From contig NZ_JBGCCU010000047.1 of NCBI RefSeq assembly GCF_041261445.1, positions 1 to 52,575 on the forward strand: a stretch of DNA of 52,575 bases. Direction: 5' to 3'. A program made the position numbers and the translations under genes. This DNA is from Catenulispora sp. EB89. Its GTDB lineage: Bacteria; Actinomycetota; Actinomycetes; Streptomycetales; Catenulisporaceae. The notes under the pieces were generated by a model. It was not told the origin of the DNA. It saw nothing but the letters and a program-made list of their open reading frames with translations, and did no database searches. Positions 25,499 through 33,497 of the stretch are shown here, piece after piece (position 1 is the stretch's first letter; every line of letters starts with the position of its first letter).

Positions 25499-25747
25499 AT
25501 GGACCCGACGCCCGCCCCCTACCTGATCCGAATCAAGGGGCACCTCGGCCCCACCATGCTGGCGGCGTTTCCGAAACTGGCAGCACGCCATCGCGGCACG
25601 CACACCGTACTGACCGGCCTGTTGGACCAGTCGGCGCTATACGGCGTGCTGGCCGAGATGGAGGCACTCGGCCTTGACCTGCTCGAGATCCGAAGGCTCA
25701 CTCCGCACCGCACACCACCAGGAGCAGATCACCGCCTTTCTCGCTGA
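25499..25747 (+). CDS. small conserved protein
   Basis: An 82-residue protein reading PYLIRIKGHLGPTMLAAFPKLA, then HTVLTGLLDQSALYGVLAEMEALGLDLLEI. This beta-alpha pattern matches a small family I recall as common in actinobacteria (strand, GHL, TVLTGxxxDQAALHGxL, LGLxLL), of unknown function. The ATG at 25499 is preferred over an earlier in-frame GTG. The C-terminus after LLEIRRL is arginine/proline rich and may be altered. Confidence 0.65.
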   Translation: MDPTPAPYLIRIKGHLGPTMLAAFPKLAARHRGTHTVLTGLLDQSALYGVLAEMEALGLDLLEIRRLTPHRTPPGADHRLSR

Positions 25748-26072
25748 CGGCACTTCCGTCGTGGCCACCCCGACCTGAGGAAGCAACACCAAGCAGGCGC
25801 GGCCTGGATCTGCGACCGCTCGCGCCGCCACCCCTCCATCACCTGATCGAGCGGATCCCGGAAGCCGAGGGGGTATCGCGCGCAAGGTCAGGCTCACCGA
25901 GGCCGGCCAGCAGGAGCAGGACGAGACCCCCTGCCGCGAGTGTCAGGGTGCCCTAGGCCTGTGGGCCCACTCGGCGGCCGAATCACCCGAATCCAGTGAT
26001 GACCCATCACCGTGCCGGCGGTGACTCTTTGTACATCAGTGCTTTGCTCTACTTCGATAGTCGAGGAGCAGT
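25748..26072. other. intergenic region upstream of the PQQ-type propeller gene
   Basis: No gene is supported. A short plus-strand stretch (EQITAFLADGTSVVATPT) looks protein-like but has no start. The region holds motif copy 4 and must contain the promoter of the propeller gene. Confidence 0.45.
25982..26000. promoter_or_regulatory. 19-bp operator-like motif, copy 4
   Basis: ATCACCCGAATCCAGTGAT matches the consensus at 16 of 19 positions and has a perfect right half (ATCCAGTGAT). It lies about 73 bases before the ATG of the secreted propeller gene. Confidence 0.65.
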
Positions 26073-27686
26073 ATGTTGATACGCAGATCCCGTTCGGCAG
26101 GCAGTGGCACCGCCCGGGGCGCAACCCTGACCGCGGTGGTCGCCGGCCTGTTCGCGGTGTCCGTCGCGGGGGCCGCTGCGAACACCGGCGGGGCCGCCAG
26201 CGGGGCGCCGGGCGCGTGGCCGTCGGCGGGTCAGAACATCTTCGACACGCACAGCCAACCCTTCGAGCGCACGATCTCGCCGGCCAACGTCAATACCCTG
26301 ACTCCGCGCTGGACGCTGACCACGGCCGGCGCCGTGTCCGCGACCCCCACGGTCGCGGACGGAGTCGTCTACGTCCCCGACTACGGCGGCAAGCTCTGGG
26401 CGATCGCCGCGGGCAGCGGGACCGTCCTGTGGTCGCGGGACATCTCCAGCTACACCGGCGTCGCCGGCGACGTGTCCCGCACCAGCCCGGCCGTATACGG
26501 CGACGAGCTCATTCTTGGTGATGGCTGGCTCCTCAAGTCAGGCACGGATGGGGCCAAGGAGATCGCGGTGAACCGTTTCACCGGTGATCTGATCTGGTCT
26601 ACCCAGGTGGACACCGATCCCGACGCCGGGATCACCGGATCCCCGACTGTCTACAACGGTGTCATCTACCAGGGCGTCTCCTCGAAGGGCGAGGCCACCA
26701 CCACCAGCACCTTCCGCGGGGCGATCGCGGCGATCGACGCGGCGACCGGCCGGACGCGCTGGAAGATGTACACCGTGCCGTCGAACAACGGCACCAGCGA
26801 CTCCAACCTGCCCGGCGGCTACACCGGCAACGCCGTGTGGGACTCCAGTCCCGTGATCGACCCGGTCCGCGGGCTGCTGTACACCGGCACCGGCAACAAC
26901 TACAACGTCCCGGCGGGCGTCTGCTCGGTGCAGGGCCAGACCGGTTGTACCCCGGCGGCCGCGAACGACTACCTCGACTCGATCCTCGCCCTCCATCTCA
27001 GTGACGGCTCAGTGGCCTGGGCCGACCACACGCTGAGCGCCGACCTGTGGACCATTCCCCAGCCGAGCGGTCCGGACTACGACTTCGGCGCCGGCCCGAA
27101 CCTGTTCACCACCACGAACCCGAAAACCGGCCGGCCCGAGCAGTTGCTGGGCATCGGCCAGAAGAGCGGCATCTTCTGGGCCGTCGACCCCGCCACCGGC
27201 AAGGTCGCCTGGCAGACCCCGGTCGGTCCCGGCACCGGGATCGAATGGGGCACGGCCACCGACGGCAAGCGCGTTTACGTCCCCTTCGCTGACGTGGCCC
27301 ACACGGCCTACATCCTCGGCGGATCCGGGCCCTACGCCGGCCAGACGGCCACCGCCGGATCGTGGACGGCACTGGACCCGGGCACCGGGAAGATCCTCTG
27401 GCAGACCCCTGATCCCACCGGCGCGGCCGATGTCTCCTTCACCAACGCCGCCAACGGCGTCGTCTACGCCGGATCGCTCGACGCCACCGGCACCGACATG
27501 TACGCCCTCGACGCCGCGTCCGGCAGGATCTTGTGGAGCTTCGCCAGCGGCGGATCGGTGAGCGGGGGAGCGGCGATCTCCAACGGCTTCGTCTACTGGG
27601 GTTCAGGCTACTGCGGTGTCTTCTGCCTCGGCTCCAGCACACCGGTGCTCAACAACAACAAGCTCTACGCCTTTGGCCTCCAGTGA
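26073..27686 (+). CDS. secreted PQQ-binding-like beta-propeller protein (quinoprotein dehydrogenase-like)
   Basis: This 537-residue protein has a signal peptide (basic MLIRRSRSAGSG start, hydrophobic TAVVAGLFAVSVAGAAA) followed by eight-bladed quinoprotein repeats: TPTVADGVVYVPDYGGKLWAI, GSPTVYNGVIYQG, AIDAATGRTRWK, AVDPATGKVAWQTPVG, ALDAASGRILWSFA. The blades resemble BamB and polyvinyl-alcohol/alcohol dehydrogenase quinoproteins. Cysteine pairs (CSVQGQTGC; CGVFC) suggest disulfides outside the cell. Oxidation of an alcohol is a family-based guess. The next gene starts 35 bases on, so they form an operon. Confidence 0.87.
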   Translation: MLIRRSRSAGSGTARGATLTAVVAGLFAVSVAGAAANTGGAASGAPGAWPSAGQNIFDTHSQPFERTISPANVNTLTPRWTLTTAGAVSATPTVADGVVYVPDYGGKLWAIAAGSGTVLWSRDISSYTGVAGDVSRTSPAVYGDELILGDGWLLKSGTDGAKEIAVNRFTGDLIWSTQVDTDPDAGITGSPTVYNGVIYQGVSSKGEATTTSTFRGAIAAIDAATGRTRWKMYTVPSNNGTSDSNLPGGYTGNAVWDSSPVIDPVRGLLYTGTGNNYNVPAGVCSVQGQTGCTPAAANDYLDSILALHLSDGSVAWADHTLSADLWTIPQPSGPDYDFGAGPNLFTTTNPKTGRPEQLLGIGQKSGIFWAVDPATGKVAWQTPVGPGTGIEWGTATDGKRVYVPFADVAHTAYILGGSGPYAGQTATAGSWTALDPGTGKILWQTPDPTGAADVSFTNAANGVVYAGSLDATGTDMYALDAASGRILWSFASGGSVSGGAAISNGFVYWGSGYCGVFCLGSSTPVLNNNKLYAFGLQ

Positions 27687-27721
27687 CCGGCAAGTCCAGT
27701 ACTGACGAGGGGACCACGTCG

Positions 27722-28732
27722 ATGAACAGCAGAAGTCTTGGCGTCCGGGTTGCGGCGGCGCTGCTCGCCGTGCCGGCGGCCGTCGCCTTCGGCACTCCGT
27801 CCGCGCTCGGGGCCACCACTGGGTCCGGTGCCACAAGCCCGGTCATCACGAACGTGAAGACCGTGACGACGTTCGACTATGCCGCAGGCGGACAGCCGGA
27901 GAACGTCACTATCAACCCGGACGGCTCGCTGACCGTCTCCCTGCTCGGCTTCCTCACCGGCCAGCCGCCCGAGTTGCTCCACACGACCCCGACCGGACAG
28001 AGCACAGTCCTGGTCACCGGGCTGCCCGGGGAAGCGATCGGCGGCAACGTCCGCGATTGCCACGGCACCGTCTACTACAACGTCCTTTCCCAGGACCCGA
28101 CGCGCTCCGGCATCTGGCGGCTGCCTCCCGGCGGCACCCCCGAACGCTTCGGCGCACTGCCGGCCGGCCAGTTCCTCAACGGGCTGACGATCGACGCGGC
28201 CGGCCGGAACCTGTACGCGGCCGACAGCCTGACCGGGACGATCTGGACCGTTCCCACCTCCGGTGGTCCGGTGACGGCCTGGCTCACCGATCCCGCCCTC
28301 GCCCCCGCCGTGTCGGGGCCGGGACACTTCGGGGTCAACGGCGTCACCTATCACGACGGCGCGGTGTGGGCTTCCAACACCGACCGGCAGACCCTGCTCC
28401 GGATACCCGTCACGGCCACCGGCGCCCCCGGGCCGATCAAGGTGGTCACCGGCGGCCTGGCGGGGATCGACGACTTCAAGTTCCTGTCCGACATCTCCGA
28501 CGTGGCGTTCGTCGCCCTCAACGGCCAGGACGAAGTCGCCGTGGTCTACCCGGATGGGAGGTCGAAGGTCGTCCTGACCGCCGCCGACGGCCTGGACTCG
28601 CCCACCGACACCGCGATCCGCGGACGTACGATCTACATCACCGACGGCGGCGGCAACGCACCGCACGACGCGAAACTGCAGGCCGGGACGATCGACTTCG
28701 CAGCGTTGTTCGCCGGCGACGCCACTCCTTAG
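27722..28732 (+). CDS. secreted SMP-30/gluconolactonase-like beta-propeller
   Basis: A 336-residue protein with a signal peptide (VRVAAALLAVPAAVAFGTPSALGA) and six-bladed-propeller repeats (PENVTINPDGSLTVS, LNGLTIDAAGRNLYAADSLTGTIW, FGVNGVTYHDGAVWASNT, DSPTDTAIRGRTIYITDGG), as in SMP-30/gluconolactonase and strictosidine-synthase-like lactonases. It is probably an extracellular lactonase or binding protein paired with the quinoprotein: an alcohol oxidised to a lactone and then hydrolysed would make sense, but that is inference. Confidence 0.85.
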   Translation: MNSRSLGVRVAAALLAVPAAVAFGTPSALGATTGSGATSPVITNVKTVTTFDYAAGGQPENVTINPDGSLTVSLLGFLTGQPPELLHTTPTGQSTVLVTGLPGEAIGGNVRDCHGTVYYNVLSQDPTRSGIWRLPPGGTPERFGALPAGQFLNGLTIDAAGRNLYAADSLTGTIWTVPTSGGPVTAWLTDPALAPAVSGPGHFGVNGVTYHDGAVWASNTDRQTLLRIPVTATGAPGPIKVVTGGLAGIDDFKFLSDISDVAFVALNGQDEVAVVYPDGRSKVVLTAADGLDSPTDTAIRGRTIYITDGGGNAPHDAKLQAGTIDFAALFAGDATP

Positions 28733-28817
28733 CAGCCGTCACCAACGCTCGTCGGCTGTCCCTCGCGCCGATCGTGGGGGCAGCCGGCGAGAACTCACTC
28801 GGTTCTGGCGATGCGCA

Positions 28818-28836
28818 ATCACTGGATCGTCCGGAA
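28818..28836. promoter_or_regulatory. 19-bp operator-like motif, copy 5
   Basis: ATCACTGGATCGTCCGGAA has a perfect left half of the shared motif (ATCACTGGAT) and a weak right half. It lies about 43 bases before the ATG of the SnoaL-like gene at 28879. Confidence 0.55.
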
Positions 28837-28878
28837 CGCTCGATGTGTTTCACAGAACGGCAAGGCATAGGAGCAAAC

Positions 28879-29364
28879 ATGACCACGAGCACCTCAGCCG
28901 CCACCACCGAAGTCGGGGACCGCCTCGCCATCCTCGACCTGATCGGGCGCCTCGCGCTGCTGCTCGACGCGCGCGACTGGGACACGCTGGAGCAGCTGTT
29001 CACCGACACGGTCTACAACGACCGGACCTCACTGACCGGTGGCGAGCCCGTAAGCGTCAGCGCCGCCGAGTTCGTCGACGGATGGCGCCAGACCCTTCAG
29101 AATCTCAACGCGGTCCACCACCTGATCACCTCACACGTGATCAACCTCGACGGCGACACGGCAACCTGCGGAGCCAACATGCAGGGCACCCACGTGTTCG
29201 CCAACGCCTCAGGAGGACCCGTCTGGACTGTCGGCGGCCGCCATGACTACCAGCTCAAGCGCACCCCCGACGGCTGGCGTATCGCCGGGCTGACGTTCAC
29301 CATCCAATGGGCGACCGGCAACGAGAACGTCATCGCCCACGCGATGGCCGCCGGAAAATCCTGA
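28879..29364 (+). CDS. SnoaL-like/NTF2-fold protein
   Basis: A 161-residue NTF2-like protein (RLAILDLIGRLALLLDARDWDTLEQLFTDTVYND; late strand LKRTPDGWRIAGLTFTIQWATGN). This is the SnoaL_4-like pattern with a conserved His pair (AVHHLITSHVI). It starts at ATG 28879 after TAGGAG. It is followed by the amidohydrolase gene, and the pair recurs in aromatic-acid and lactone catabolism as a hydratase or decarboxylase partner; the exact role is open. Confidence 0.88.
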   Translation: MTTSTSAATTEVGDRLAILDLIGRLALLLDARDWDTLEQLFTDTVYNDRTSLTGGEPVSVSAAEFVDGWRQTLQNLNAVHHLITSHVINLDGDTATCGANMQGTHVFANASGGPVWTVGGRHDYQLKRTPDGWRIAGLTFTIQWATGNENVIAHAMAAGKS

Positions 29365-29439
29365 CCGCCCAGGCAGCGCCGGACCAGGACAGATCGAGGA
29401 GCAGTTCGCCATGCGCCTCAAGACACTGGGAGACACCGC

Positions 29440-30414
29440 GTGACATTCACGGTCGACATCCACCACCACATGCTGCCGGACTTCTTCTGGCAGGCCACCA
29501 ACGAAGGCGACAACCCGGTCGGCGGCATCGCACCGCCACCCTGGTCGCTGACCGGTGCCCTGGACTTCCTCGACGAGGCCGGCATCGACGTCGCGGTCAC
29601 CTCGATCAGCACCCCGGGCGTCCACACCGGCGACGACGCCGCGGCCCGCACCCTGGCCCGGCGCTGCAACGAACTGGCCGCGCAGCAAATCCGGGACCAC
29701 CCCGACCGGTTCGCCGCCTTCGCCGCCCTGCCGCTGCCCGACGTCGACGGCGCTCTCACCGAACTCGACTACGCACTCGACGAACTGCACCTGGACGGCG
29801 TCGTGCTGTTCAGCAACGCGCGCGGCGTCTACCTCGGCGACCCGCGCTTCGACCCGCTGTTCCAGGAGCTGCAACGCCGCGCGGCGGTGGTCTTCATCCA
29901 CCCGAACGCCTCACCCGACCCAGCCGCGCACGCCCTCGGCCTGCCCGACTCGCTGATCGACTTCACCGCGGACACCACCCGGGCGGTCGCGCACATGCAC
30001 TACAGCAACACCTTCGCGCGCACCCCGGACGTCAAGTACGTCATCTCCCACGCCGGCGGCACAGTGCCGTATCTGGCCGGACGGTTCGGCATCGTCGACG
30101 CGATGGACGTCATCCCCGGCGGCGCCGAGCGTGCCAGCGCGGCCGACACGTTCCGGCGACTGTACTGGGACACGGCGTTGTCCTGGACCGACCCGGTGCT
30201 GCGCCACCTGCGCTCGGTCGTCGGTATCGACCATGTCGTCTTCGGAACCGACTACCCCTACTTGCGCCACGACATGGCCGTGGACTGCCGCCGGCAGATC
30301 GAGCACAGCGAGGAACTCACCGACGCTGAGCGCACCGCGGTTCTCAGCGGCACTGCCCTGGAACTGATGCCCCGCCTTGCCGCCCTGAGATCCGCCGCCT
30401 CCAGCGAGGCATGA
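29440..30414 (+). CDS. ACMSD-like amidohydrolase/decarboxylase
   Basis: A 324-residue amidohydrolase-2 protein. The metal motif near the N-terminus reads VDIHHHMLPDFF (HxH type); later ligands are in VVFIHPN, VISHAGG and VFGTDYPY. This is the layout of 2-amino-3-carboxymuconate-semialdehyde decarboxylase and related aromatic-acid decarboxylases, which remove CO2 from aromatic or enoic acids. The GTG start at 29440 has GGGAG seven bases upstream. Last gene of the plus-strand run. Confidence 0.9.
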   Translation: MTFTVDIHHHMLPDFFWQATNEGDNPVGGIAPPPWSLTGALDFLDEAGIDVAVTSISTPGVHTGDDAAARTLARRCNELAAQQIRDHPDRFAAFAALPLPDVDGALTELDYALDELHLDGVVLFSNARGVYLGDPRFDPLFQELQRRAAVVFIHPNASPDPAAHALGLPDSLIDFTADTTRAVAHMHYSNTFARTPDVKYVISHAGGTVPYLAGRFGIVDAMDVIPGGAERASAADTFRRLYWDTALSWTDPVLRHLRSVVGIDHVVFGTDYPYLRHDMAVDCRRQIEHSEELTDAERTAVLSGTALELMPRLAALRSAASSEA

Positions 30415-30514
30415 CAACGACGTTTATGACCTCGTGTTCAGAGAACTGATGAGCCGGCCCGTTTTTTGGGCAGGGCAAGAACTGTTGAGGTTTTCTGCGC
30501 GGGGAGGTAAAGCA

Positions 30515-30558
30515 AAGTGGCTCGGTGGCCGGCTGAAGCCGCGGCCACCAAGCCACTT
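30515..30558 (-). terminator. strong hairpin terminator of the lectin gene
   Basis: AAGTGGCTCGGTGGCC pairs with GGCCACCAAGCCACTT, a 16-bp stem with one mismatch, starting 6 bases after the lectin stop codon on the minus strand. Confidence 0.75.
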
Positions 30559-30564
30559 TCGAGG

Positions 30565-31197
30565 CTAGGTCAAGTGCCAAAGCTGGTCATTGTTGGAGTT
30601 GCAGTCCCAGATGATTGCGGGCAAGCCTGCCCCGTTGCTGCCGCCGTCGATTCCAAGGCATTTACCAATCCAGTAGCTCGTCAGGTTCCAACCGGAACCG
30701 ATTTGGGCGCCGTTCCAGCTCCAGAGCTGGGAGAGGTGGCTGGGGTCGCAGTCCCACAGCATCACGTATGCACCATCGACATCGGCCCCGTATGCGATAT
30801 CGAGACACCTGTTGCCAGCCTTGGAGTTCACCCACATTGTATGCTCATTGCCGTCCGGTCCGACCACAATGGACTCCCGAAAGGCTTGGTCGGGTTGGCC
30901 GTCACACGGCTCCTGGCGCGCTTGTGTGCCATCGCCGACATCCCCGTTCTGGAATCCGATGCACGCGTTCCAGGCGTTTCTGAGCTCCAACCCATAGGGG
31001 TTGGAATTGGGCCTGAAGGAGAATCCGCTGACGCCGTTTCCGGTCAGGGCGGGTCCGGCGACGGACTGTGCGCTGAGCTTGAGACCACTGGCCGTGGGTG
31101 CGGTGCTGGAAGCAGAGGCCGGGGTTGTCGTTGCAATCCCGATGCCGACGGCGAGCAGTACGCTCGCGATGGCGGCTACAAAGCGGGGTTTCTTCAA
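30565..31197 (-). CDS. secreted ricin-B-type lectin
   Basis: A 210-residue protein with signal peptide MKKPRFVAAIASVLLAVGIGI ending near PASASS, then a beta-trefoil carbohydrate-binding domain with QxW repeats (LSQLWSW, NNDQLWHL) and paired Cys in NRCLDIAYG and KCLGIDGG. It should bind polysaccharide outside the cell. The start is taken as TTG at 31197, because AGGAGG lies 6 bases before it; a TTG at 31212 would place that Shine-Dalgarno inside the gene. A decayed duplicate is at 14326-14540. Confidence 0.85.
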   Translation of the reverse strand: MKKPRFVAAIASVLLAVGIGIATTTPASASSTAPTASGLKLSAQSVAGPALTGNGVSGFSFRPNSNPYGLELRNAWNACIGFQNGDVGDGTQARQEPCDGQPDQAFRESIVVGPDGNEHTMWVNSKAGNRCLDIAYGADVDGAYVMLWDCDPSHLSQLWSWNGAQIGSGWNLTSYWIGKCLGIDGGSNGAGLPAIIWDCNSNNDQLWHLT

Positions 31198-31430
31198 AGG
31201 AATCCTCCTCAAGCCATTTCAGGCCAGGCCGAACGCTACGTGCCGTGACGTTTCGGTCAAGCCCAGGACGGTTCAGCTCAGTCTCACCCGAAGCTGACGG
31301 AACCACTCTCGTGCGAGCCGGTCACTTCCGGGTCGCTTCCGGGTCGCTCGACCGTCCCAGGCTTCTGCCACGACGCATCGGCAGAGCGCTGAGGGCTGAC
31401 TCGGCCCGACGTTCCTGAGCGGAACCGCGA

Positions 31431-31728
31431 TCAGGTTCGCGTCAGCCGGCGGGCAGGGAGCAGACGTGCGTTTTCCAGAGCCACGACCACCCAGCGATCG
31501 TCCCGCCACACCGCGACGAAAAGCTGCATGGAGTAGCGCGTCGACGGCGGTTCCTTCTCGCCCGGCATGAGGATGCCCCTCGAGCTCCGCGAACAGAACG
31601 TCGTCGGCGAAGTCGGCGAAGAACCCGGCGAAGAACCCGGCGACGTCTCCCCGGTTCCACGCCTCGTACATCCGGCCCGGAATGGCGCTCAGCGCCTCGG
31701 GCGCCGGCCGAATCACGGTCTCCCACAA
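31431..31728 (-). pseudogene. frameshifted SnoaL-like (DUF4440-type) gene remnant
   Basis: One minus frame reads RMYEAWNRGDVAGFF, then FADDVLFAELEGHPHAGREG, the start of a SnoaL-like protein. The expected continuation, TRYSMQLFVAVWRDDRWVVVALENARLLPA, is in a different frame ending at 31431. So the gene carries a frameshift just after HAGREG. A 12-base tandem duplication also makes GFFAGFFADF. The duplicated lectin segment borders it. Confidence 0.7.
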
Positions 31729-32201
31729 CTACATCGCCGCCGTACGAGTTCGTCGTCGACGGCCCACACGCTCGAGCCCTCCAGCAGTGCCAAACCGAAG
31801 CACTCCTCGCCATCCTGCGATGGCTCCGCGAACACCCCACCGACACCGAATAGCGAGTCAGTGGCACACCTCATGGCGTGCCGACCCACGATCGACCGCG
31901 GGCTCAACGTCCTGTCGCAGTCCGATCGGCGCGACGATCCTGGCGAGCGCCCTCATCGCCACCGGTGCTGCCTTGTATCGCCCTGGTGCCGCCAGGGACC
32001 TGACCCCCGAACCCGCAGATTAGGAGTCCGCAGCCCCTCCATTCGGGGTCGATGCGCGAAATTGCGCCTTGCCGCCAGCGTGCTCGGCGGTCCGTCGGCG
32101 TGGCCGCGTCGTCGTGGGACCCTGAAGACTGCTCTCGATACGGCTGTTCGAATCGCACGCCTACTGTCGGATGCTCTTCCCTGCGAGTGAGGAAAAGGGG
32201 T
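31729..32201. other. intergenic region upstream of the first LysR gene
   Basis: No supported gene. A minus frame has a protein-like stretch (EPSQDGEECFGLALLEGSSVWAVDDELVRR) without a credible start, probably more remnant sequence. The promoter of the LysR gene must lie in the right part. Confidence 0.4.
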
Positions 32202-33164
32202 GTGCCAGTGGATCTGGAGCTTCGTCATCTGCGGGTGTTGTGTGCCATCGCCGATGCCGGGAGCGTCGCCCGGGCCGGTGCGGTGCTCGGCTATTCCCAG
32301 CAGGCGCTCAGCGCTCAACTGTCTCGCATAGAGCAGTTCTTCGGGCGGGCCGTCTTCGAACGAAGCCCGGCCGGTGTGAAGCCGACTGGGTACGGGCTGG
32401 AGATCTTGGCGCGAGCCCGCGATGTCGTGGCTCGGGCGGATGCGATAAGGAGGATGCCTGAGGAGGACCCCTCTTCGACTCGGGTGTTGAGGCTGGCCGC
32501 GACCAATTCGCCGGTGTTGGCGGGGATGGTCGCCAGGGTCAGTGAGCAGATGCCGGATGTGGCGCTGACCGTGAACAGCGTTTATGCCTCTTCGGAGATC
32601 GTCGAGCAGCTGGAGTCCGGCGAGCTGGACGCGGCGATCGCCGCGGACTACCCGGGATTGGAACTGCGGCATTCCCGGGCGGTGGCTCATCGGGGCATCG
32701 CCACCGAGCCCACGTTCGTGGCGCTGCCGGCTCGCCACAGGCACCGGCAGAGCCTGCAGGTCGAGCTGGCCGACTTGGCGGATGAGGCGTGGTTCCTCAC
32801 CCCGGATGACGGAGCGGGTTGGCCGGGAGTCTTCTATGCGGCTTGTGAAGCGGCTGGTTTCAAGCCCATGAAGGTCCACGAGTTCCTCGGAGACCAGAGG
32901 CAGTTGCAGGGGATGATCGCCGCCGGACTCGGGATATCGCCGGTGCAGGCGACCTTCCCGGCGGCGGCCGGGTTGGTCGTCAAGGCGCTGACCGGTACTC
33001 CGCTGTGGTGCCGATACGCTCTGGCCTGGCGCCGGGACAGCGTGCCCGACGCGTTGGCGGAAGCGCTGTTCGCGGCGACTCAGGCGGCTTACCGGGAGCT
33101 CATCGCTCAGTCGCCGCACTTCCAGGCTTGGTCGCTGCGGACGTACAAGACGTCGCGATCGTAG
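32202..33164 (+). CDS. LysR-family transcriptional regulator, paralogue 1
   Basis: About 320 residues. The N-terminal LysR helix-turn-helix reads LELRHLRVLCAIADAGSVARAGAVLGYSQQALSAQLSRIEQFFG, followed by a two-lobed effector domain (TNSPVLAGMVARVSEQMPDVALTV). It starts at GTG 32202 or 32208 behind GAGGAAAAGGGG. It is closely similar to the LysR at 39000 over its whole length (shared LTPDDGAGWPGVFY-type and LTGTPLWCRY segments), so the two arose by duplication. It stands before the secreted protease gene and may control it. Confidence 0.9.
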   Translation: MPVDLELRHLRVLCAIADAGSVARAGAVLGYSQQALSAQLSRIEQFFGRAVFERSPAGVKPTGYGLEILARARDVVARADAIRRMPEEDPSSTRVLRLAATNSPVLAGMVARVSEQMPDVALTVNSVYASSEIVEQLESGELDAAIAADYPGLELRHSRAVAHRGIATEPTFVALPARHRHRQSLQVELADLADEAWFLTPDDGAGWPGVFYAACEAAGFKPMKVHEFLGDQRQLQGMIAAGLGISPVQATFPAAAGLVVKALTGTPLWCRYALAWRRDSVPDALAEALFAATQAAYRELIAQSPHFQAWSLRTYKTSRS

Positions 33165-33185
33165 TAGCCACCTAGCCATCGCTTG

Positions 33186-33209
33186 GCCGGCACGGGTGAC
33201 CGTGCCGGC
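33186..33209 (+). terminator. hairpin terminator after LysR paralogue 1
   Basis: GCCGGCACGG and CCGTGCCGGC form a perfect 10-bp stem with a GTGA loop, 22 bases after the stop codon. Confidence 0.75.
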
Positions 33210-33497
33210 TTCGGTGATTCTGCGGCTCTGCTCGCCGTCCCGGCGCAGGACGTGGGGCGCTCGCCGGGACCGCGCGCCCCGGCTCGATGCTGGCCGCCGC
33301 GGCCGGTCGCGTTGCGAACGCGCTGGTCAAGATCCAGGCAGGCCGTGACGTCGCGGAGACCTCGGCCGCGGATGTTGTGATCGAAAGCGGCGAGGTGTTG
33401 TATCTCAACCCGTTGCTTGCTGTCTATCACAGTGCAATGTTACGTATCACGCCTCGCCCTCGTCCGGAGGCGCTACCCATCCCCCCAAGGGAGCACC
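33210..33497. other. leader region of the secreted protease gene
   Basis: No gene is supported, although a plus frame reads AGRDVAETSAADVVIESGEVLYLN, which is protein-like and may be a remnant. The lower-GC segment TATCACAGTGCAATGTTACGTATCAC (split by eye at 33426-33451) contains two ATCAC elements and is a candidate regulator site or promoter. Confidence 0.4.

Larger units (their letters stand above)
30492..31375. repeat. segmental duplication, intact copy
   Basis: Counterpart of 14252-14704. Both copies share the sequence from the hairpin on the left, through the lectin gene ends, to GGCTTCTGCCACGAC on the right, about 16 kb apart and in the same orientation. Confidence 0.85.

Noticed and set aside
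31600-31640. GAAGAACCCGGC tandem units as a regulatory repeat
   Set aside because: They are the coding duplication that gives GFFAGFFA in the SnoaL-like pseudogene on the other strand.
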